Positions 18,171-27,388 of a stretch of 64,000 nt of DNA are shown here, one piece after another (positions within the stretch are counted from its first letter, which is position 1; each line of letters starts with the position of its first letter). Location of the stretch: positions 310,001 through 374,000 of the forward strand of contig JABFGJ010000001.1 of assembly GCA_013112545.1 (NCBI GenBank). Reading direction: 5' to 3'. A model generated the notes under the pieces. The model did no database searches. It saw only the letters and a list, made by a program, of their open reading frames with translations, and had not been told where the DNA came from. A program made the position numbers and the translations under genes. The stretch comes from Bacteroidota bacterium (GTDB lineage: Bacteria > Bacteroidota > Bacteroidia > Flavobacteriales_E > Vicingaceae).

Positions 18171-19229
18171 ATGATTGCAAGAAAAAGCAGCAAAATTAGA
18201 ATTGGGATTTCACTTGGCGACCTAAATGGTATTGGACCAGAAGTTATTTTAAAAACACTTGAAGATAATCGAATCAATGATTTATGTATCCCGATTATAT
18301 ATGCCTCTACTAAAACAATTAATTATTATTTAAAAAGTTTAGGCATCCAAAATTTTAATTTTGATCTCATTAAAGATGCGACACAATTTAAAACTAAAAA
18401 CGCTTGTTTAATTAACTTGTGGGATGAAGAGGTTAATATTAACCCAGGTCAAGAAGATTTAATTTCGGGAAAATATGCTGCAATCTCATTAAAGGCTGCG
18501 GCTAAAGATTTGAAAGAAGGTCATATTGACGCCTTAGTAACAGGTCCAATCAACAAACATTCAATTCAATCTGATGAGTTTAATTTTCCGGGGCATACTG
18601 AATTTTTACAGAACCTGGATGAAGCAGAAGATTCTTTAATGCTAATGCTTAGTGAGCATGCTAGAATTGGTGTTATTACAGGACACATCCCTGTAAAAGA
18701 CATCTCAAAAAATATCAATTCTGATGTTATTCTTAAAAAAATAAGCATTCTGAATAAGTCGTTAAAAGAAGATTTTCAAATTCGAAGACCTAAAATAGCA
18801 GTTCTTGGATTAAACCCACATGCAGGAGACAATGGCTTATTGGGCGATGAGGAGAAAAACATTATAGAGCCAGCAATAAACCAAGCAAAAAGCATAGATA
18901 TATTGGCTTTTGGCCCTTATCCTGCAGATGGTTTTTTTGGTTCAGATAATTACAGAAATTATGATGGAATATTAGCCATGTATCATGACCAAGGATTAAT
19001 CCCAGCAAAATCTTTTTCTTTTGGTGCAGGAGTTAACTTTACATCGGGCTTGTCTTTTATAAGAACATCTCCTGACCATGGCACAGCTTACTCTATTGCA
19101 GGGCAAGGGATTGCAAATGAAGGTTCATTTAGAAAAGCAATTTACACTGCTATAGAAATTGCAAAAAACAGGTTGTTAAAAGCAGAATTAGAACAAGATG
19201 CTTTACCAATAAATAAAAACAGGTCTTAG
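18171..19229 (+). CDS. pdxA: PdxA, 4-hydroxythreonine-4-phosphate dehydrogenase
   Basis: NAD-dependent enzyme of the DXP-dependent pyridoxal phosphate pathway. The 352 aa contain IGISLGDLNGIGPEVILK at the start, LVTGPINKHSI, FPGHTEFL (metal-binding His), GLNPHAGDNG, YDGILAMYHDQGLIPAKS and TSPDHGTAYSIAGQGIA, all hallmarks of PdxA. Length is slightly above the usual 330 aa because of a C-terminal tail. The gene reads divergently from mqnC. No terminator is visible before the DUF177 gene 60 nt downstream, although that gene has its own -7 box. Confidence 0.94.
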   Translation: MIARKSSKIRIGISLGDLNGIGPEVILKTLEDNRINDLCIPIIYASTKTINYYLKSLGIQNFNFDLIKDATQFKTKNACLINLWDEEVNINPGQEDLISGKYAAISLKAAAKDLKEGHIDALVTGPINKHSIQSDEFNFPGHTEFLQNLDEAEDSLMLMLSEHARIGVITGHIPVKDISKNINSDVILKKISILNKSLKEDFQIRRPKIAVLGLNPHAGDNGLLGDEEKNIIEPAINQAKSIDILAFGPYPADGFFGSDNYRNYDGILAMYHDQGLIPAKSFSFGAGVNFTSGLSFIRTSPDHGTAYSIAGQGIANEGSFRKAIYTAIEIAKNRLLKAELEQDALPINKNRS

Positions 19230-19252
19230 CTATTTAAAATAAAATATTTAAT

Positions 19253-19260
19253 TAAATTTG
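19253..19260 (+). promoter_or_regulatory. candidate -7 box for the DUF177-rpmF unit
   Basis: TAAATTTG matches TAnnTTTG. Transcription would start near 19266, leaving a leader of about 24 nt to the ATG at 19290. An upstream TTG at 19272 in the same frame would be only a few bases from the 5' end and is less likely to be the start. Confidence 0.45.
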
Positions 19261-19289
19261 CCCCCTTTCTTTTGGGAAATGGAGTTGGT

Positions 19290-19802
19290 ATGAAAAAGAA
19301 AAAACAAAAATTGATTATTCCTTTTATAAGTTTAAAAGAAGGCTTGCATCAATTTGATTTTAAAATCAACGAAACGTTCTTTCAACAGTTTGATTACTCA
19401 ATTATTCAACATGCAAATTTGAATATTGACATTGATTTCGAAAAAAAGCAAACAATGCTTAAGCTTGATTTCAAGCTAGAGGGCTCAATTTTAACAGATT
19501 GTGACAGATGTGGCGACCCACTAAACATTGATGTTTCTGGAGATGAAAAGCTTATTGTAAAATTTGGCAAAGAGAAGTACGAAGATACCGATGAAATCAA
19601 AATAATAAGTGAAAACGACTACGAACTCGATTTAACTGAAATTATTTATGAATTTGCACATTTATTACTACCAAGTAAAACAATTCATGAGTCGGAAAAT
19701 CAATGCAACCAAGAAGTAATTGAGCGATTAAAAGAATTAAGCATTAAAGAACAAACAGAAAGTATAGACCCAAGATGGGAAAAACTTTCAAAACTTAAAT
19801 AG
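19290..19802 (+). CDS. DUF177/YceD family protein
   Basis: A 170-aa protein of the YceD/DUF177 family, which nearly always precedes rpmF; its relatives are linked to 23S rRNA accumulation. The CDRCGDPL segment, here TDCDRCGDPLNI, holds the paired cysteines usual in the family, and the EIIYEFAHLLLPS region matches the conserved centre. I choose the ATG at 19290 (MKKKKQKL) over an in-frame TTG at 19272 because of the -7 box at 19253-19260. The gene for L32 follows after 24 nt. The identification rests on motif plus context. Confidence 0.85.
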   Translation: MKKKKQKLIIPFISLKEGLHQFDFKINETFFQQFDYSIIQHANLNIDIDFEKKQTMLKLDFKLEGSILTDCDRCGDPLNIDVSGDEKLIVKFGKEKYEDTDEIKIISENDYELDLTEIIYEFAHLLLPSKTIHESENQCNQEVIERLKELSIKEQTESIDPRWEKLSKLK

Positions 19803-19826
19803 AAACAAAGAATAAAACTATAGATT

Positions 19827-20015
19827 ATGGCACATCCTAAACGAAAAATATCCAAAACTAGAAGAGACAAAAGAAGAACGCATTATAAAGCGACTGCGCC
19901 AACTATTGCTACTTGTCCAACAACTGGCATGCCTCATTTATACCATAGAGCACATTGGTATGAAGGCAAATTATATTACAAAGGAAAAGTAGTTATGGAA
20001 AAAGCTAACGCTTGA
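19827..20015 (+). CDS. rpmF: 50S ribosomal protein L32
   Basis: A 62-aa ribosomal protein. It begins [18 protein letters not shown], the nearly invariant L32 N-terminus, and continues with a [16 protein letters not shown] region. Only one cysteine remains in place of the zinc-ribbon pairs of some L32 proteins, so this is the C-minus type. It lies in the standard DUF177-rpmF-fabH order and is followed by a strong hairpin terminator. Confidence 0.96.
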   Translation: MAHPKRKISKTRRDKRRTHYKATAPTIATCPTTGMPHLYHRAHWYEGKLYYKGKVVMEKANA

Positions 20016-20039
20016 TTTATTTAAAGAAATAGCTAATTG

Positions 20040-20069
20040 AAAAGGTGAAATACGTGTATTTCACCTTTT
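20040..20069 (+). terminator. terminator after rpmF
   Basis: AAAAGGTGAAATAC and GTATTTCACCTTTT form a perfect stem with a GT loop, followed by CTGTTGTTATT. It separates rpmF from fabH. Confidence 0.85.
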
Positions 20070-20176
20070 CTGTTGTTATTAAATGACTCTAAAATAGATG
20101 TTAACGAATTATGAAATTATTTGAATTAACACTACTTTAGACCCCTCAATTATACATTAATTGAAATAAATATATT

Positions 20177-21175
20177 ATGACAAAAATCCGAGCAGCAATA
20201 ACCTCTGTTGGAGGTTATGTTCCTGAATACCGGTTAACCAACAAGATACTTGAGACAATGGTTGACACTAGTGACGAGTGGATAACTTCAAGAACTGGAA
20301 TTAAAGAAAGGCGGATTTTAAAAGGAGAAGGGCTAGGTACTTCTGACATGGCAGTAGAAGCTATTAACTTACTTCTTAAAAAAAGAGGAATTTCTGCTGA
20401 TGAGATTGATCTTTTAATCTGCTGCACAGTTACCCCTGACCTGACGTTTCCTGCTACCGCTAATATAATAACCGATAAAATTGGAGCAATAAATGCCTTT
20501 GGATTTGATTTAATGGCCGCTTGTTCAGGTTTTTTATATGGTGTAACAACTGGTTCAAAATACATAGAATCGGGACTATATAAGAAAGTAGTAATCGTAG
20601 GTGGAGACAAAATGTCTTCCATTATAGATTATGAAGATCGGCAGACATGTATTATTTTTGGTGATGGCTGTGGAGCTGTTTTATTAGAACCAACCGAAGA
20701 AGATCATGGCGTAATGGACTGCATTATGAAAAGTGATGGATCTGGACGAGCTTATTTACATCAAAAAGCAGGAGGTTCTGTTAAGCCAGCAAGCTATAAG
20801 ACCATTGATGCAAAAGAACATTTTGTTTATCAAGAGGGTCAAGCAGTTTTTAAATTTGCAGTAACCAATATGGCTGATGTTTCTGTTGAAATTATGGAAA
20901 GAAACAACCTAAAAAGTGATGACATCCGTTTTTTAGTACCACATCAGGCAAACAAAAGGATTATAGATGCTACCGCTAAAAGAATGGGCGTTGGCAATGA
21001 GAAAGTAATGCTTAACATTGAAAAATACGGTAACACGACAAATGGCACTATCCCATTGTGTTTATGGGAATGGGAAAATCAACTAAAAAAAGGGGATAAT
21101 TTAATCTTATCGGCTTTTGGAGGTGGTTTTACATGGGGGTCTATTTATATAAAATGGGCTTACGATAGCAAATAG
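20177..21175 (+). CDS. fabH: FabH, beta-ketoacyl-ACP synthase III
   Basis: Initiates fatty-acid synthesis by condensing acetyl-CoA (or a branched acyl-CoA) with malonyl-ACP. The catalytic Cys116 lies in AACSGFLYG, the His in VPHQANKRI and the Asn in [11 protein letters not shown], so the Cys-His-Asn triad is complete. The [16 protein letters not shown] end is typical. The 332-aa length is normal. It begins a fabH-accB-accC series (gaps of 58 and 44 nt) that joins chain initiation to malonyl-CoA supply and ends in a terminator at 23183-23213. Confidence 0.95.
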   Translation: MTKIRAAITSVGGYVPEYRLTNKILETMVDTSDEWITSRTGIKERRILKGEGLGTSDMAVEAINLLLKKRGISADEIDLLICCTVTPDLTFPATANIITDKIGAINAFGFDLMAACSGFLYGVTTGSKYIESGLYKKVVIVGGDKMSSIIDYEDRQTCIIFGDGCGAVLLEPTEEDHGVMDCIMKSDGSGRAYLHQKAGGSVKPASYKTIDAKEHFVYQEGQAVFKFAVTNMADVSVEIMERNNLKSDDIRFLVPHQANKRIIDATAKRMGVGNEKVMLNIEKYGNTTNGTIPLCLWEWENQLKKGDNLILSAFGGGFTWGSIYIKWAYDSK

Positions 21176-21233
21176 GTTTTAAAAACCGAGATTTAATTTT
21201 ATTTTTATTGTTTAATACACAAAATCGAGATAT

Positions 21234-21758
21234 ATGAAATTCAGTGAAATTCAAGAACTCATCAAATTTGTATCAAAATCTGGAGTTAGCGAAGTTGAAA
21301 TAGAAGACAAAGACTTTAAAATAAACATCAAAACGCCACCATACAGAAAAGGCAAGATGAATGAGTCGCAACAAGTTGTATCAGTTATACCTCAGGGTCA
21401 ACAAATAATGGGAGCTCAAGCAATGCCAGCCCAAATTCCAGCAGCTGCACCAGCAGCTCCTGCAGCGGCAGCTCCAGTTGCTGCAAAGGTAGAGGAGAAG
21501 AATGAAGAAGCAAATTATGTTGCAATCAAATCTCCAATGATAGGTACTTTTTATAGAAAACCATCTCCCGACAAATCGGAATTTGTTAAAGTTGGAGATA
21601 ACATTAGCGTTGGCGATACCGTTTGTGTAATCGAAGCGATGAAGTTATTTAACGAAATTGAAGCAGAGGTTTCAGGTAAGATTGTAAAAGTTTTAGTTGA
21701 CGACACAAGCCCAGTAGAGTACGATCAAGTATTATTCTTGATTGACCCAGCAGGCTAA
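21234..21758 (+). CDS. accB: AccB, biotin carboxyl carrier protein
   Basis: Carrier subunit of acetyl-CoA carboxylase. The 174 aa have an N-terminal domain (about 1-50), an Ala/Pro-rich flexible linker (about 62-84) and a C-terminal biotinyl domain with the biotin-accepting Lys137 in [12 protein letters not shown]. The motif is EAMKLF rather than the common EAMKLM, a tolerated change. It is followed by accC after 44 nt, in the usual pair. Confidence 0.95.
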   Translation: MKFSEIQELIKFVSKSGVSEVEIEDKDFKINIKTPPYRKGKMNESQQVVSVIPQGQQIMGAQAMPAQIPAAAPAAPAAAAPVAAKVEEKNEEANYVAIKSPMIGTFYRKPSPDKSEFVKVGDNISVGDTVCVIEAMKLFNEIEAEVSGKIVKVLVDDTSPVEYDQVLFLIDPAG

Positions 21759-21802
21759 CCCATACTGTTTTTATAATTATTCATCCTTAAATCATATTAT
21801 TT

Positions 21803-23152
21803 ATGTTTAAGAAAATATTAATTGCCAATCGAGGTGAAATTGCTCTAAGAGTAATTAGAACCTGTAAGGAAATGGGTATCAAAACTGTAGCTGTATATTC
21901 CACAGCAGATGCCAATAGTTTGCATGTTAGGTTTGCTGATGAAGCTGTTTGTATTGGGCCACCACAAAGTTCTGAGTCTTATTTAAAGATTTCCAGTATT
22001 ATGGCTGCTGCAGAAATTACAAATGCAGATGCTATTCACCCTGGTTATGGGTTTCTATCTGAAAACTCTAAGTTTTCTAAAATCTGTGATGAACATGGAA
22101 TTAAATTCATAGGGGCATCACCTGAAATGATTGATGGAATGGGAGACAAATCTTCTGCAAAATCAACTATGATTAAAGCAGGAGTGCCAACTGTTCCGGG
22201 TTCTGAGGGCTTGCTAAAGGATTTAGCTCACGCTAAAAAATCTGCTAAAGAAATTGGATATCCAGTCATGATGAAAGCTACTGCTGGCGGAGGCGGTAAA
22301 GGAATGCGAGTAATTAAAGCAGAAAGCGAGCTGGAAGCGGCTTGGGAAAGTGCGAGACAAGAATCTGCCGCAGCTTTTGGAAATGATGGCATGTATATGG
22401 AAAAATTCATTGAGGAGCCAAGGCATATCGAAATTCAAATTGCTGGAGACCAATTTGGTAGTTATTGTCATTTATCAGAGAGAGATTGCTCCATTCAACG
22501 AAGACATCAAAAACTTTGCGAAGAAACTCCATCGCCATTTATGACTGACGAATTGCGTGAAGCTATGGGAACTGCTGCTATAAAAGCTGCAGCAGCTGTT
22601 AAATATGAGGGCGTAGGTACTGTTGAGTTTTTAGTTGATAAGCACAGAAACTTCTATTTTATGGAAATGAACACTCGTATTCAAGTGGAGCATACCATAA
22701 CTGAAGAAGTCATCAATTTTGATTTAATAAAAGAGCAAATTAAAATTGCAGCTGGTTATAAAATTTCTGGGAAAAACTATTATCCACAGATGCATGCGAT
22801 TCAATGTAGAATAAATGCTGAGGATCCTTTTAATGGTTTTAGACCTAGCCCAGGTACAATCACAACCTATCATTCTCCTGGAGGTCACGGCGTTAGAGTT
22901 GACACACATACCTATGCTGGCTATGTTATACCTCCTTATTATGATTCTATGATATCTAAGTTAATTACTATTGCGCAAACAAGAGAAGAGGCCATTAAAA
23001 AAATGGAGAGAGCTTTGAGCGAATATGTAATTGAAGGAATTAAAACAACTATTCCATTTCATCAGCAATTGATGCAAGACGAAACATTTAGAGCAGGAGA
23101 ATGTACAACGAAGTTTATGGAAACTTTTGTTTTGCAAAAACCAGAAGAATAG
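21803..23152 (+). CDS. accC: AccC, biotin carboxylase
   Basis: ATP-grasp enzyme that carboxylates the biotin on AccB. The 449 aa start with [20 protein letters not shown]. They hold the ATP-binding glycine loop [14 protein letters not shown] near residue 160, [23 protein letters not shown] and the catalytic [16 protein letters not shown]. Length and motifs are canonical. It is the last gene of the fabH-accBC unit; a clear terminator follows 31 nt after the stop. Confidence 0.96.
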   Translation: MFKKILIANRGEIALRVIRTCKEMGIKTVAVYSTADANSLHVRFADEAVCIGPPQSSESYLKISSIMAAAEITNADAIHPGYGFLSENSKFSKICDEHGIKFIGASPEMIDGMGDKSSAKSTMIKAGVPTVPGSEGLLKDLAHAKKSAKEIGYPVMMKATAGGGGKGMRVIKAESELEAAWESARQESAAAFGNDGMYMEKFIEEPRHIEIQIAGDQFGSYCHLSERDCSIQRRHQKLCEETPSPFMTDELREAMGTAAIKAAAAVKYEGVGTVEFLVDKHRNFYFMEMNTRIQVEHTITEEVINFDLIKEQIKIAAGYKISGKNYYPQMHAIQCRINAEDPFNGFRPSPGTITTYHSPGGHGVRVDTHTYAGYVIPPYYDSMISKLITIAQTREEAIKKMERALSEYVIEGIKTTIPFHQQLMQDETFRAGECTTKFMETFVLQKPEE

Positions 23153-23182
23153 TAATAAAGAATAAAATTAAACTTATACTCG

Positions 23183-23213
23183 AATGCGGAGCAATGAATC
23201 ATTGCTCCGCATT
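23183..23213 (+). terminator. terminator after accC
   Basis: AATGCGGAGCAATGA and TCATTGCTCCGCATT form a perfect 15-bp stem around a single A, followed by TTATTTTTCT. The hairpin would work in both directions, so it could also stop transcription arriving from the GIY-YIG remnant side. Confidence 0.88.
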
Positions 23214-23230
23214 TTATTTTTCTGTAGTAT

Positions 23231-23497
23231 TTACATGTTAATACATGAGTGTATCATTTTTGTAATAACTTTTTTACTCTTCATTCTTTTAATGTGCTTT
23301 TCTATTCTTAAAGCCTGTTCAAAAGAATCCGATTTGATTTCAAGAAAGACTATCCAATCTTTGGCTGCCGAAGTAAACTTGCTTTTGCCATAATATGCCA
23401 TGTTGTGTTCTTTAACACGTTGTTCAACGGTATGTTGAGTAGCACCAACATAGAACCGACTAAGCGATTGACTGTATATAATGGATCAATAAGACAT
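23231..23497 (-). pseudogene. GIY-YIG endonuclease-like pseudogene
   Basis: On the minus strand an ATG at 23497 opens a frame reading MSY, then TGA (23486-23488), then SIIYSQSLSRFYVGATQHTV, and continues without a break to a TAA at 23231. The IIYSQS...FYVGAT start, the RVKEHN centre and the LRIEKHIKRMKSKKVI end match small GIY-YIG nuclease-superfamily proteins of about 85 aa, which are common in Bacteroidota. The in-frame TGA at codon 4 and the absence of another start before the GIY-YIG core suggest it is dead. Readthrough, a non-standard start or a sequencing error cannot be excluded. It lies between the accC terminator and the tRNA gene. Confidence 0.72.
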
Positions 23498-23522
23498 AAA
23501 GGAAATGTAGCAATAATAAACA

Positions 23523-23555
23523 AAAAGCTCCTTCAATAAGATTGAAGGAGCTTTT
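23523..23555 (-). terminator. terminator after the tRNA gene
   Basis: AAAAGCTCCTTCAAT and ATTGAAGGAGCTTTT form a strong stem around AAG. Read on the minus strand it is followed by a T-run, so it ends the transcript of the tRNA gene 8 nt upstream. Confidence 0.85.
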
Positions 23556-23562
23556 CAGGATG

Positions 23563-23636
23563 TGGGCCCTGCTGGGCTCGAACCAGCGACCACCTGATTA
23601 TGAGTCAGGTGCTCTAACCAACTGAGCTAAGGGCCC
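23563..23636 (-). tRNA. tRNA with anticodon CAT (Ile2 or elongator Met)
   Basis: The 74-nt cloverleaf is complete: acceptor GGGCCCT/AGGGCCC, D-arm with AGCTCAGTTGGTTAGAGC, anticodon stem CCTGA/TCAGG with loop CTCATAA, and T-arm with GGTTCGAGC. The discriminator is A, and CCA is not encoded. The sequence around the anticodon and the GGTCGCTGG variable/T-stem region look closer to tRNA-Ile2, whose CAT is modified to lysidine-AT, than to elongator Met. I cannot settle this by eye. It is not initiator-like, since the first pair G-C is normal. Confidence 0.93.
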
Positions 23637-23655
23637 TGCTTGTTATAAGCGTAGG

Positions 23656-23687
23656 CAAGATTACGAAAATCTAATTAAATTGAACAA
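23656..23687 (-). promoter_or_regulatory. promoter of the tRNA gene
   Basis: On the minus strand, TTG (23685-23687) as a -33 element is followed after 21 nt by TAATCTTG (23656-23663), one mismatch from TAnnTTTG. It lies 20 nt before the tRNA 5' end. This is the only promoter in the window where both elements are well spaced. Confidence 0.5.
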
Positions 23688-23793
23688 AAAATTATAATAA
23701 AAGCATAACTAATAAAATCAAATCCATTTATTTTAAATGATTTCTCGAACTTTGCAGGCAAATACATTATATATTGAATGTATCGTATTGTTT

Positions 23794-25203
23794 ATGAATC
23801 AAAAAGACCTTGATCAGTTTCAACATTTAGTTCAATTGCTATTAAAAAAAGAGCAAGATGAGCCTGTTGCCTACCCCATCCCTTCTCAAGATTTATTCGA
23901 TCTAATCGACTTAAAGCTAACTGATGAAGGATTGAGTGATGAAGAACTGTATAAAAGATTAGAAATTTTAATCCAAAAAACACCTAAAACGGCCTCAAAG
24001 CTTTTTTTCAATCAATTATTTGCTGGAAGAAAAAGTAAAGCGGTACTTGGTGATTTGATTGCTGTTGTATTAAATACAAGCATGTACACCTACAAAGTGG
24101 CTGGCCCCATGGTTGGAGTTGAAAAAAGCTTAATCCAGTCGGTTTGTGATTTAATTGGCTTTCCTAAAAACGCAGAAGGTACAATCACCTCGGGTGGCTC
24201 CATGAGCAATTTTATGGCTATGGTGATGGCTAAAGATGCTTATGATGCTCAGATTAAACATAATGGTATTCAACAAAAATTGATTATTTACACCTCAAAA
24301 GAATGCCACTATTCCATAGAAAAAAATGCTGCATTGGCCGGAATTGGTCGTAAGCAAGTGCGATTTATAAAAACTAATGCAGAAGGAGAAATGGATCTTC
24401 AAGACTTGACTTTCCAAATCAAGGAAGACGAGCGAAATGGTTTTGCTCCTTTTTTCTTAAACCTAACCGCAGGCACAACAGTACTTGGAGCATTTGACCC
24501 CATAGACGCAGCTACAGAAATTTGTAGAAAACACAAACTTTGGATGCATGTTGATGGTGCTTACTGTGGTGGTATTATTTTTAGTCAGAAGTACAAGCGC
24601 TTTCTTAAAGGTATTGAAAAGGCCGATTCTTTTGTTTTAAATGGTCATAAAATGCTTGGAACACCTATGACATGTTCTATTTTAGTAACTAGAGATAAAA
24701 AGAACTTAAATGATTCATTTGCTAGTGAAGCTGACTACCTTTTCCAATCTGATGATGACAGTTTTAACTTAGGTAAAACCTCTTTTCAATGTGGTAGAAG
24801 AAACGACGCATTGAAATTGTGGACACTTTGGAAATCTATTGGAACAAAAGGGATGGAAAGCCTTGTAAACCACCAATTTGATTTAGCAAATTACGCTAGA
24901 ACTTATATCAAATCTAATGCTGATTATCAGTTATTTAGTTTTGAAAATTCGATTTCTGTTTGCTTTAATTACAAAGGGATTGACGCAAAATTGCTTTGCG
25001 AACAACTATACAGAAAAGGGAAAATACTTGTCTCCCATGGCTCGTCAAGTGGAAATAGCTTTGTGCGCTTAGTTACTATTAATTCTGATAACACATTTGA
25101 TGATATCCAACACTTTTTTGAAACCTTAGAAGATTTTGTTAAAAACAATAAAACACTTTTGGGATTAAAAAGCGAGCAATCTAAAAAACAATTGACTTCA
25201 TGA
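23794..25203 (+). CDS. PLP-dependent group II decarboxylase
   Basis: A pyridoxal-phosphate enzyme of the aromatic amino acid/glutamate decarboxylase fold. Visible features are GTITSGGSMSNFMAM (cofactor phosphate binding), LTAGTTVLGAFDPI, the Asp in MHVDGAYCGG that contacts the pyridine nitrogen, and the Schiff-base Lys286 in LNGHKMLGTP. The frame is open from an ATG at 23737, but a GAACTTTG -7-like box at 23746-23753 lies inside that extension. The ATG at 23794 (MNQKDLDQF, 469 aa) is the better start. The substrate cannot be read from sequence; aromatic amino acids, cysteine sulfinate, glutamate and diaminobutyrate are all possible. It overlaps the next gene by 4 nt (ATGA). Confidence 0.82.
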   Translation: MNQKDLDQFQHLVQLLLKKEQDEPVAYPIPSQDLFDLIDLKLTDEGLSDEELYKRLEILIQKTPKTASKLFFNQLFAGRKSKAVLGDLIAVVLNTSMYTYKVAGPMVGVEKSLIQSVCDLIGFPKNAEGTITSGGSMSNFMAMVMAKDAYDAQIKHNGIQQKLIIYTSKECHYSIEKNAALAGIGRKQVRFIKTNAEGEMDLQDLTFQIKEDERNGFAPFFLNLTAGTTVLGAFDPIDAATEICRKHKLWMHVDGAYCGGIIFSQKYKRFLKGIEKADSFVLNGHKMLGTPMTCSILVTRDKKNLNDSFASEADYLFQSDDDSFNLGKTSFQCGRRNDALKLWTLWKSIGTKGMESLVNHQFDLANYARTYIKSNADYQLFSFENSISVCFNYKGIDAKLLCEQLYRKGKILVSHGSSSGNSFVRLVTINSDNTFDDIQHFFETLEDFVKNNKTLLGLKSEQSKKQLTS

Positions 25204-25841
25204 AAGGTGATTTTAATTTAAAAGGTATTGAAACCATCATTTTTGATTTAGGAATGGTAATTATCAACCTTGATATGGAGAAAACCATTAAGGCTTTTAA
25301 ATCGATTTATGGCGATGACTACGAGCCACTTATGAATAAATTGAACGAAGAAGGATTTTTTAATGCGTATGAAACTGGAAGAATAAGTACAAAAGAATTC
25401 ACTTCAACTTTAGCTACAAAATCTAATGGAAAAGCAAGCGAGCAAGACATTGCCAATGCTTGGAATGCTATGCTACTCGACATTCCTCCTATTCGTTTTG
25501 AGATTTTAAAATGGGCAAAGGCAAACTTCAATACCTACTGTTTAAGCAATACCAATGAATTGCACATTGATTGGATTAATAAGATGCTCAAAATAGAATT
25601 TAATCTAGAAAACCTAGACCCTTATTTTCATAAGGTGTATTTATCACATGAAATGCATCAGCGAAAACCTGATGTTGAAATTTTTGAAACAGTGATCAAG
25701 AATCACAATTTAAACCCTTCTAATACCTTGTTTATAGATGACACAGCAGGTCATTTGCTAGGGGCAAAACAGGCAGGTTTAAAAACCTATCATTTAACCG
25801 GTAGTGAGAAAATTGAGGATTTGATTTCTATCTCAAAGTAA
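25200..25841 (+). CDS. HAD-family hydrolase
   Basis: A 213-aa haloacid-dehalogenase-superfamily protein, probably a sugar- or nucleotide-phosphate phosphatase. Motif I is IFDLGMVIINLD with nucleophile Asp; the position two residues later is Gly, as in YihX-like members. Motif II is CLSNTNE, followed by a Lys in HQRKPDVEIFE and the acidic motif LFIDDTAGHLLGAKQAGLKT. A helical cap lies at about residues 20-85. Its ATG overlaps the TGA of the decarboxylase gene, so the two are translationally coupled and may act on related substrates. The actual substrate is unknown. Confidence 0.85.
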   Translation: MKGDFNLKGIETIIFDLGMVIINLDMEKTIKAFKSIYGDDYEPLMNKLNEEGFFNAYETGRISTKEFTSTLATKSNGKASEQDIANAWNAMLLDIPPIRFEILKWAKANFNTYCLSNTNELHIDWINKMLKIEFNLENLDPYFHKVYLSHEMHQRKPDVEIFETVIKNHNLNPSNTLFIDDTAGHLLGAKQAGLKTYHLTGSEKIEDLISISK

Positions 25842-25967
25842 TTCACTTTCAATTCTCGTGTATTCATTTAAATTTTGGGTCGTTTTTCTCTTCTGTATCT
25901 TTTTATATATATTCTAACCTTTAGGGTTTGGAACTTCAATACAATGACTTGAAACCTTGCTATTAAT

Positions 25968-26369
25968 TCAATTTCTTTCCTGACACAATTCCACCAACAC
26001 TCCACCAGAGCTTTTGGGGTGTAAGAAAGCGATTAATTTGTTGTCTGCACCATTTTTGGGACTGTTGTGAATCATTTCAAAGCCTGCATTTTTTAGTCGC
26101 TCTATCTCTTTATAAATATCTTCTACATCATAAGCAATGTGATGGATTCCTTCGCCTCTTTTTTCTATAAACTTTGCGATTGGACTTTCAGGGTTTGTAG
26201 CTTCTAATAATTCAATTTTGCTTTCCCCAACTTTAAAAAACATTGTATTTACACCTTCGCTTTCTACCATTTCAGATTTATATGAAGGTTTTCCCAATAA
26301 GGCTTCATAAAGTTTTGCGGAAGCTTCCATGTTTTTAACTGCAATTCCGAGGTGTTCTATCTTTCGCAT
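25968..26369 (-). CDS. mce: methylmalonyl-CoA epimerase
   Basis: A 133-aa vicinal-oxygen-chelate fold enzyme that interconverts (R)- and (S)-methylmalonyl-CoA in the propionate/succinate route. The halves IEHLGIAVKNMEASAKLY and GIHHIAYDVEDIYKEIERL carry the metal-binding His residues, and the C-terminal GGVLVELCQ supplies the Glu. These match the family closely. The mutase genes usually linked to it are not in the window. It is transcribed toward the convergent HAD gene, with about 126 nt of unremarkable AT-rich DNA between them. Confidence 0.88.
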   Translation of the reverse strand: MRKIEHLGIAVKNMEASAKLYEALLGKPSYKSEMVESEGVNTMFFKVGESKIELLEATNPESPIAKFIEKRGEGIHHIAYDVEDIYKEIERLKNAGFEMIHNSPKNGADNKLIAFLHPKSSGGVLVELCQERN

Positions 26370-26388
26370 AATACTTTAGTGCATAAAA

Positions 26389-26438
26389 AAACCCTTATTC
26401 TGTATCTAGACATAGCTCGATAAGCAGAATAAGGGTTT
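26389..26438 (-). terminator. terminator after the secreted 265-aa gene
   Basis: CAGAATAAGGGTTT pairs with AAACCCTTATTCTG around a 22-nt partly paired loop. Read on the minus strand it ends in a TTTTTT run, so it terminates transcripts coming from 26455-27252 just before the mce gene. Confidence 0.8.
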
Positions 26439-26454
26439 CAATTTAATTTGTGAA

Positions 26455-27252
26455 TTATTTAAACTGTACAGTTTTAGTTGAGTTGTCGAAACTTACATAA
26501 TATGTTCCTTTTTCAAAGCCTTTAATGTCTGCTGAACTACCATATCCTTTTTTTACAATAATTCCATAACGGTCATAAATCTCAAATAAGGTTTCGCCTC
26601 CTGAGAAATTTATAATATCCTTAAACTTTTCGCCTTCTAATACTATGGCTGGAGCAGAGGAATTATAATCTGCTGTTTTAGAATACCTCGGTTTTCCACT
26701 TACATCAACTTGCTTTACTCTAGCTTTGTTTTCTCCGCTGTGTGGGGTTATTTTGAAAGAATAGTTATGTGTACCTGGAACACCATTTCCCATTACTTCG
26801 CCTACTTTCACCCACTTATTCCATCTAAATTGCTCAACAATGTAATTCAAGGCTCCAGTTTCATTTGAAGTTGTCCATCTTAAAACACCGTTTTTATCAA
26901 ATGAAATACTTTCAGTTTTAAATGTACTTTTTGGTCTAAGCACTTCTGCGTTTAATACTTCTGGCTTACAATCATCTTTATGCTTAATGTTAATAATAAC
27001 TTTATCTCCAAGTTTTAAGTCGTGGTTTGCAAAATCTATTTCAAAAGCACTTTGGTTGACTTCATCAGGAGATAGTTTTCCATTAACAGTTACTTCAAAA
27101 ACACAAAAACCAACACCTGCGCCACCAAATGGATTTTTAACGAAAATGTTTTTACCCATATAGTTGCCTTCTAATACTATCGTTCCTGCAAAACTAAATG
27201 CTGAAATGAAAGAAAGTGTAAGTAGTGTAAAAAATGATTTTAGTTTCATCAT
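26455..27252 (-). CDS. secreted protein, possible T9SS type A-like tail
   Basis: A 265-aa exported protein with a signal peptide (MMKLKSFFTLLTLSF...SFA, about 22 residues). The N-terminal domain (about 23-110) has a FCVFEVTVNG strand and paired cysteines. The middle (about 120-195) looks like one fibronectin-like domain. The last 60 residues (ETLFEIYDRYGIIVKKGYG, then FEKGTYYVSFDN) resemble the short type A sorting domain of T9SS cargo. Function is unknown. It is 136 nt downstream of the cyclase gene that ends the nine-gene fibre operon, with no obvious hairpin between, so it might be partly co-transcribed. It has its own terminator. Confidence 0.68.
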   Translation of the reverse strand: MMKLKSFFTLLTLSFISAFSFAGTIVLEGNYMGKNIFVKNPFGGAGVGFCVFEVTVNGKLSPDEVNQSAFEIDFANHDLKLGDKVIINIKHKDDCKPEVLNAEVLRPKSTFKTESISFDKNGVLRWTTSNETGALNYIVEQFRWNKWVKVGEVMGNGVPGTHNYSFKITPHSGENKARVKQVDVSGKPRYSKTADYNSSAPAIVLEGEKFKDIINFSGGETLFEIYDRYGIIVKKGYGSSADIKGFEKGTYYVSFDNSTKTVQFK

Positions 27253-27388
27253 GATATTTTTTTCTGTTACCCTAAGGTTTTAAAGGACAAATTAAAGATA
27301 TATTCTCTAAATAATTAATTTTTATCTAAAATATAGCTTACTAAATTAAGGTTTTTTTAAAGTTTCAATATAAAAATTGCTTGTTATT

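Noticed and set aside
18032-18277. 81-aa minus-strand ORF between mqnC and pdxA
   Set aside because: It overlaps the first 107 nt of pdxA in antisense, has no family likeness, and its text reflects pdxA codons read backwards.
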